DNA from: a bacterium
GTDB lineage: Bacteria; Actinomycetota; Thermoleophilia; Solirubrobacterales; 70-9
Direction: 5' to 3'
DNA: 8,471 bases
NCBI GenBank assembly: GCA_002919115.1
Contig: PKER01000295.1
Span: 1-8,471, forward strand
Shown piece after piece: positions 5,616 through 8,471 of this stretch. A model generated the notes under the pieces. That model worked only from the letters and a program-made list of their open reading frames with translations. It searched no databases and was not told where the DNA came from. The translations under genes were made by a program, and so were the position numbers. Positions within the stretch are counted from its first letter, which is position 1, and each line of letters starts with the position of its first letter.

Positions 5616-6152
5616 ATGGCCCAGACGCAGAAGAAGCCTTCAGGCGGACGCAGCTCCTCGAGCCGTACGCGCTCGAAGAGCACGACCGCCAAGTCGAGAA
5701 ACGGAAGCGCGCGCCAGGGCGCGGCCTCGCGGTCGTCCGCGAACGCGAACGGGCAGAGCAGGCTCGAGTCCGTGGCCGGCACGGTGACGAGCGGCGCGAA
5801 GAACGCCGCCGAGACCGTCGGCAACGCGAGCTCGAAGGCCAAGACCGGAGTGCTCGCGGGCGGGGCCGCCGCGGTCGGCCTCGCGGCGACCGCGATCGCG
5901 ACCCGCAAGGCGCGCAGCAGGCCGAAGGTCCTCGGCGTCTCGCTCCCCCATCGCCGTAGCGGCCCCTCCGCGTGGGCGAAGGGGATCTCGCTGCCGCGGC
6001 GCGGCGACGGGATGCGCAAGCAGGCGCGGCGGGCGGCCTCACGGGTGAGCGGCGCCGCCGAGGCGGCCGACCGCGTGGCCAGGCGCGTGAGCAAGGTCGC
6101 GCAGAACGTCCGCGAGGTGAGCGAGACCGCGAAGGACGCGGCGGACAAGTAG
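5616..6152 (+). CDS. Ala/Lys/Arg-rich protein with H1-like tail and one hydrophobic segment
   Basis: This 178-residue protein falls into three parts. Residues 1-50 are a disordered-looking Ser/Lys/Arg/Thr tail with no acidic residue, like histone H1 tails. Residues 78-96 are a Gly/Ala-rich hydrophobic stretch (GVLAGGAAAVGLAATAIAT). A basic linker with RSRPKVLG leads to a C-terminal amphipathic helix (about 133-178) ending AKDAADK. The hydrophobic stretch could span or lie on the membrane, so the tail could hold nucleic acid at the membrane; that is inference. The start is well supported by AGGAGGG five bases before the ATG. It is followed 28 bases later by a gene of the same design and is probably co-transcribed with it. 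I cannot assign a named family; the tail is too low in complexity for reliable homology. Confidence 0.8.
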   Translation: MAQTQKKPSGGRSSSSRTRSKSTTAKSRNGSARQGAASRSSANANGQSRLESVAGTVTSGAKNAAETVGNASSKAKTGVLAGGAAAVGLAATAIATRKARSRPKVLGVSLPHRRSGPSAWAKGISLPRRGDGMRKQARRAASRVSGAAEAADRVARRVSKVAQNVREVSETAKDAADK

Positions 6153-6180
6153 CGGGAATCCGAGGCGAAGGGGAACCGTC

Positions 6181-6657
6181 ATGGCTCAGGCCAAGACCAG
6201 CAAGACCTCGTCACGCACGGGCGGCGCGAAGCGCTCGGCGACCGGGTCGCGCGGAGGTTCGCAGAGCGCGAAGGCGAAGGCGAGCGCCGCCCGCGCCAAC
6301 GGGAAGCGTTCCGCGTCGGCGAAGCCGCCACGCGGGAACGCGGCAAACGGCGCAGCCAAGGAGGCGCCGGCGCCCGAGGGCCCCGGCAAGACCCTCGCCG
6401 ACGCGGCGAAGCAGGCGCGGACCCCGCTCGCGGTCGCGGGCGGCGCGGTAGCCGGGGTGATCGGCGGCCTCGCCCTGCGGCGCCGCAAAAGCCACTCGAA
6501 GCCGACCGCGCGCCTGGCCAAGGACCTGCTCGTGCCGCTGCGCCACGGCAGGCTCGACGCCGACGCGCTCGCCAGGTTCGGCACGCGCATCGAGGGCTTC
6601 GGCCGTCAGCTCACCGCGGTGTCCAAGGCCCTGGGCTCACAGCAGCGCAAGCGCTAG
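6181..6657 (+). CDS. Second Ala/Lys-rich protein with H1-like tail, likely diverged paralogue of the upstream gene
   Basis: This 158-residue protein repeats the layout of its upstream neighbour. It starts MAQAKTSKTSSR and has a Lys/Arg/Ser/Ala tail with no acidic residue up to Glu61. A Gly/Ala/Val hydrophobic stretch follows (about 82-99, PLAVAGGAVAGVIGGLAL), then a basic RRRKSHSKP linker, a short LLVPLRHG block and a C-terminal helix (about 125-150) ending QQRKR. The upstream protein has KARSRPKVLGVSLPHR where this one has KSHSKPTARLAKDLLVPL. AAGGGG at 6168-6173 lies seven bases before the ATG. There is no promoter in the 28-base gap, so it should ride on the upstream transcript. DNA or RNA binding by the tail is plausible but unproven; function is unknown. 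Confidence 0.8.
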   Translation: MAQAKTSKTSSRTGGAKRSATGSRGGSQSAKAKASAARANGKRSASAKPPRGNAANGAAKEAPAPEGPGKTLADAAKQARTPLAVAGGAVAGVIGGLALRRRKSHSKPTARLAKDLLVPLRHGRLDADALARFGTRIEGFGRQLTAVSKALGSQQRKR

Positions 6658-6671
6658 GCGCGCGCCCGCGA

Positions 6672-6708
6672 CCGCGCGGTGCGGCCCCGCCACCCCCGCG
6701 CCACGCGG
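6672..6708. terminator. GC hairpin between convergent genes, likely bidirectional terminator
   Basis: Bases 6672-6684 pair with 6696-6708 (13 positions, one C-A mismatch and one G-T pair) around an 11-base loop. It occupies the 67 bases between the stop of the second cationic-protein gene (6657) and the stop of the Rrf2 gene (6725). As at 1049-1095, there is no T-run. Confidence 0.5.
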
Positions 6709-6724
6709 CGTCGTCGCCTGCCGG

Positions 6725-7180
6725 CTAGTGCGACTCCCAGGCCTCGGGGCGCTTGATGAGCTCCTCGATTTGGGGTGAGAGGCGGCCCGCGACGATGTCG
6801 GCGATCGTCACCGACTCGAGCACGGCGCGCATGTTCATGCGCAGCGCCACGAAGACCTCACGCAGCGGCGCGGCGACGCCCTCGTACTCGAGCTCCTCGG
6901 GGCGGACGTCCCGGACGCTCGCCAGCGGGCCCTCGATCGCGCGGATCACGTCGGCGACGGTGATCTCCTCCGCGGGACGGGCGAGCGAGTAGCCGCCTTC
7001 GGAGCCGCGATGGCTCGCGACGATCCCGGCGTTGCGGAGCTCGCCCAGGATCGCCTCGAGGAACTTCACGGGGATCCGCTGCGCAGCGGCGATCGCGTCA
7101 CGCTTGATCGGCGGCTGCTCCGCAGCCGCTATCTCGAGCACCCCCCGGAGGGCGTAGTCCGCCTTCGCAGAAACGCGCAT
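6725..7180 (-). CDS. Rrf2-family transcriptional regulator without cysteines
   Basis: This 151-residue protein has the Rrf2 fold: the canonical opening MRVSAKADYALRGVLEIA, a winged helix-turn-helix (about 25-56, recognition part IPVKFLEAILGELRNAGIV), the wing RGSEGGYSLARP (58-69), and a C-terminal dimerisation helix. IscR and NsrR hold an iron-sulfur cluster through three cysteines after the wing, but this protein contains no cysteine at all. It cannot bind such a cluster that way and is closer in this respect to CymR-like members. The ATG at 7178-7180 is chosen by homology, though GAGG (7194-7197) is 13 bases away and better spaced for an out-of-frame ATG at 7183-7185. The gene follows the oxidoreductase gene on the same strand after a strong hairpin; whether it controls that gene is unknown. 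Confidence 0.93.
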   Translation of the reverse strand: MRVSAKADYALRGVLEIAAAEQPPIKRDAIAAAQRIPVKFLEAILGELRNAGIVASHRGSEGGYSLARPAEEITVADVIRAIEGPLASVRDVRPEELEYEGVAAPLREVFVALRMNMRAVLESVTIADIVAGRLSPQIEELIKRPEAWESH

Positions 7181-7199
7181 TTCATTTTTTCTACCTCAA

Positions 7200-7237
7200 C
7201 TGCGGACCCGCGCGCAGCCCCGCGCGCGGCCCCGCAG
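7200..7237 (-). terminator. Nested GC hairpin between the oxidoreductase and rrf2 genes
   Basis: An outer CTGCGG/CCGCAG stem encloses an inner 8-bp CCGCGCGC/GCGCGCGG stem, separated by two-base internal loops, with a six-base apical loop. It begins eight bases after the oxidoreductase stop and ends just before the rrf2 ribosome site. It is either that gene's terminator or a structured leader for rrf2. A conspicuous A-rich tract (GTAGAAAAAATGAAATG on the minus strand) follows, the most AT-rich spot here, and may include the rrf2 promoter or start region. Confidence 0.5.
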
Positions 7238-7245
7238 CGCCGCGT

Positions 7246-8322
7246 TCAGCTCGCGAGAGCGCGCGGCGGCGGCGCCGAGAAGCGGCCGATCTCCCCGGAG
7301 AGCATCGCCGCGAGCTCGGCCGCCTGCTGGCGGATCTCCGGGATCGCGGTCGTCTCCCAGAGGCGCCCCTTGCGCAGCGGGCCGATCGTGAACAGGTGCG
7401 ACGAGACGCGCCCGTCCGCGCCGACCAGGGCCCCCAGCGGGTCGTGGTCCAGGCCCATGCCGAGCGGCCCCGGGCGCGCCAGCCCGCGCGCGAACAGGTC
7501 GTCGAGCAGCGGCTCGCCGGCGGCCTTCAGGTGCAGGGTCGGGCCGGTGCAATTGACGACGCGGTCGAAGCGCCGCGTCTCGGGCCCGCGCGCGCCGGCG
7601 GGCTGCAGCTCCACCTCGATCCCGCCCTCGCACGGCCGCATGGACACGCAGCGGGCCGCCTCGATCACGAGCTGCCCGTCGGCGCGCGCCCGGTCGAGCA
7701 GGGCCGCGACCTCCGGTGCCATGCGGTGGCGGTGGATGTCCCAGCGCCGCGCGTAGCGCTGGACGAAGGTGCGCCGGTCGGCCTCCGACAGCCGCGTCCA
7801 GATCTCGTTCGTCACCGGCCGCAGCGAGTCGATCACCGCGCGCCAGTCCCCGCCCTTGCTCGCCTCGGCCTCGGCCTCCGCCTCGACCCGGCTCACGATG
7901 TCGTAGAGCTTCGGGCGCAGCGGGATCGGGCCGAAGGTGCGGGCCGGCCGCAGCGGCTGGCTGCCGTGGCGGCGCGGCAGCAGCCCGCTGCGCGACACCG
8001 CGCACAGGCGCGCATCGGGACACGCCTCCGCGAGCGAGAGCGCGACGTCGACCATCGTGAGCCCGGTGCCCACCAGCAGGATCGACCGGTCGCCCGCCGC
8101 CCGCTCGGCGATCCCCTCCGCCCAGGGGTCGGGCTCGTAGCGGTCGCTCGCCATCACCCGCTCGTCCGCCCCCGGCGGGGCGGCCGGCGGCAGGTTGCCG
8201 AGGGCGAGGACCGCCAGGTCGGCGTCCAGCTCGCCGCCCGAGGCGAGCTCGATCGAGACCGGGCGCGCGCCGGCGGCGCGCTGCTCCGCGACGTGGATCG
8301 CGACGGCGTCGTCACGCACCAC
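7246..8322 (-). CDS. FAD/NAD(P)-binding oxidoreductase lacking its N-terminal FAD motif (5'-truncated)
   Basis: Read from the first available start, GTG at 8320-8322, this gives 358 residues. It resembles proteins annotated as FAD/NAD(P)-binding (NAD_binding_9, YdhS-like), which are usually about 100 or more residues longer. Visible are DADLAVLALGN (33-43), a second dinucleotide-binding motif ILLVGTGLTMVDVALSL (81-97), FDRVVNCTGP (252-261) and a conserved-looking C-terminus SSHLFTIGPLRKGRLWETTAIPEIRQQ split over 307-333. The usual N-terminal GxGxxG for FAD is absent. Upstream the frame is open to a stop at 8467-8469, but it has no ATG, GTG or TTG and runs through a 13-C tract. So the gene is either decayed or broken by a sequence error. 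The substrate is unknown. The GTG has no clear ribosome site. Confidence 0.75.
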   Translation of the reverse strand: MVRDDAVAIHVAEQRAAGARPVSIELASGGELDADLAVLALGNLPPAAPPGADERVMASDRYEPDPWAEGIAERAAGDRSILLVGTGLTMVDVALSLAEACPDARLCAVSRSGLLPRRHGSQPLRPARTFGPIPLRPKLYDIVSRVEAEAEAEASKGGDWRAVIDSLRPVTNEIWTRLSEADRRTFVQRYARRWDIHRHRMAPEVAALLDRARADGQLVIEAARCVSMRPCEGGIEVELQPAGARGPETRRFDRVVNCTGPTLHLKAAGEPLLDDLFARGLARPGPLGMGLDHDPLGALVGADGRVSSHLFTIGPLRKGRLWETTAIPEIRQQAAELAAMLSGEIGRFSAPPPRALAS

Positions 8323-8358
8323 CTCGAGCTCGCACCCCCGGTCCGCCCCCCGCCCCGG

Positions 8359-8371
8359 CCCCCCCCCCCCC
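8359..8371. repeat. Homopolymer run of 13 C
   Basis: Thirteen consecutive C lie inside a C/G-only stretch (8344-8381), exactly where the truncated oxidoreductase stops looking like its family. Such runs are prone to replication slippage and to sequencing or assembly error. Confidence 0.9.
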
Positions 8372-8388
8372 GCCGGCCGCCACGGCGG

Positions 8389-8394
8389 TACCCT
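8389..8394 (+). promoter_or_regulatory. Candidate -10 box for a leaderless transcript
   Basis: TACCCT fits the TAnnnT -10 pattern and ends eight bases before the GTG at 8403. No Shine-Dalgarno sequence precedes that GTG. Together these suggest transcription starting at or next to the start codon, as is common in actinobacteria. No -35 is visible. Confidence 0.35.
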
Positions 8395-8402
8395 CCCTGC
8401 TC

Positions 8403-8471
8403 GTGACCGACGGCGACAAGACCAGGGCGCGGCCGCCCGCCTGGGCGTGGGCGCTCGCCCTGGTGGTCATC
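8403..8471 (+). CDS. N-terminus of a putative membrane protein (partial)
   Basis: A GTG at 8403-8405 opens 23 codons to the window edge: a hydrophilic basic start (MTDGDKTRARPPAW) followed by the beginning of a hydrophobic helix (AWALALVVI). This charge pattern is typical of a cytoplasmic N-terminus before a first membrane span. There is no ribosome site; a TACCCT box eight bases upstream suggests a leaderless message. The gene is divergent from the truncated oxidoreductase, 80 bases from its apparent start. No family can be named. Confidence 0.5.
   Translation, partial: MTDGDKTRARPPAWAWALALVVI

Noticed and set aside
8344..8381. Poly-C tract as a phase-variation switch for the oxidoreductase
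   Set aside because: No change of tract length brings an FAD-motif N-terminus or a proper start into frame; truncation or an assembly fault explains it better.
7396..8406. A 336-codon plus-strand frame opposite the oxidoreductase gene
   Set aside because: It is a compositionally biased shadow; the minus strand carries recognisable dinucleotide-binding motifs.
1..8471. CRISPR arrays, tRNA or rRNA genes, insertion sequences, attachment sites
   Set aside because: No regularly spaced repeats, no cloverleaf or ribosomal RNA sequence, and no transposase or integrase motifs were seen on either strand.

Overview
The window is very GC-rich, with strong G/C bias at third codon positions, mostly purine-rich Shine-Dalgarno sites, and proteins rich in Ala, Arg and Glu. 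Together with two candidate SigB/SigF-type promoters and an apparently leaderless GTG start, this suggests a high-GC actinobacterium. The Solirubrobacterales/Thermoleophilia side is my guess from overall resemblance; no taxonomic marker is present. It reads as ordinary chromosome. I see no transposase, phage, CRISPR, tRNA or rRNA.

Left part (1-1905): the first 28 codons of a membrane protein leave the window on the minus strand. Beside it lies a cold-shock protein gene (minus), divergent from a DUF488 gene (plus). DUF488 converges on a GreA/GreB-family gene (minus) across a long GC hairpin. A small two-helix membrane ORF (minus) overlaps the 5' end of the gre gene in another frame.

Middle part (1944-5254): an NADP-type glutamate dehydrogenase gene (minus) is divergent from a DesK/NarL-type two-component pair. 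The pair consists of a membrane histidine kinase with almost no extracytoplasmic loop and a LuxR-type response regulator, joined by an ATGA overlap. The 282-base divergent region holds a hairpin abutting the gdhA start codon and a perfect inverted repeat. A near-copy of that repeat lies in front of the gre gene.

Right part (5255-6657): three small plus-strand genes encode Ala/Gly-rich single-helix proteins. Two of them have long Lys/Arg/Ser/Thr-rich tails with no acidic residues, like histone H1 tails, and look like diverged tandem paralogues. The first two genes are each preceded by a GTTT-N14/15-GGGTAG box pair with partly matching spacers, so this may be a small stress-sigma regulon. This is the part most likely to be undescribed.

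End (6725-8471): a cysteine-free Rrf2-family repressor gene (minus) lies downstream of an FAD/NAD(P)-binding oxidoreductase gene (minus). The oxidoreductase has lost its N-terminal FAD-binding part next to a run of 13 C. A new plus-strand membrane-protein gene then starts and runs off the window.
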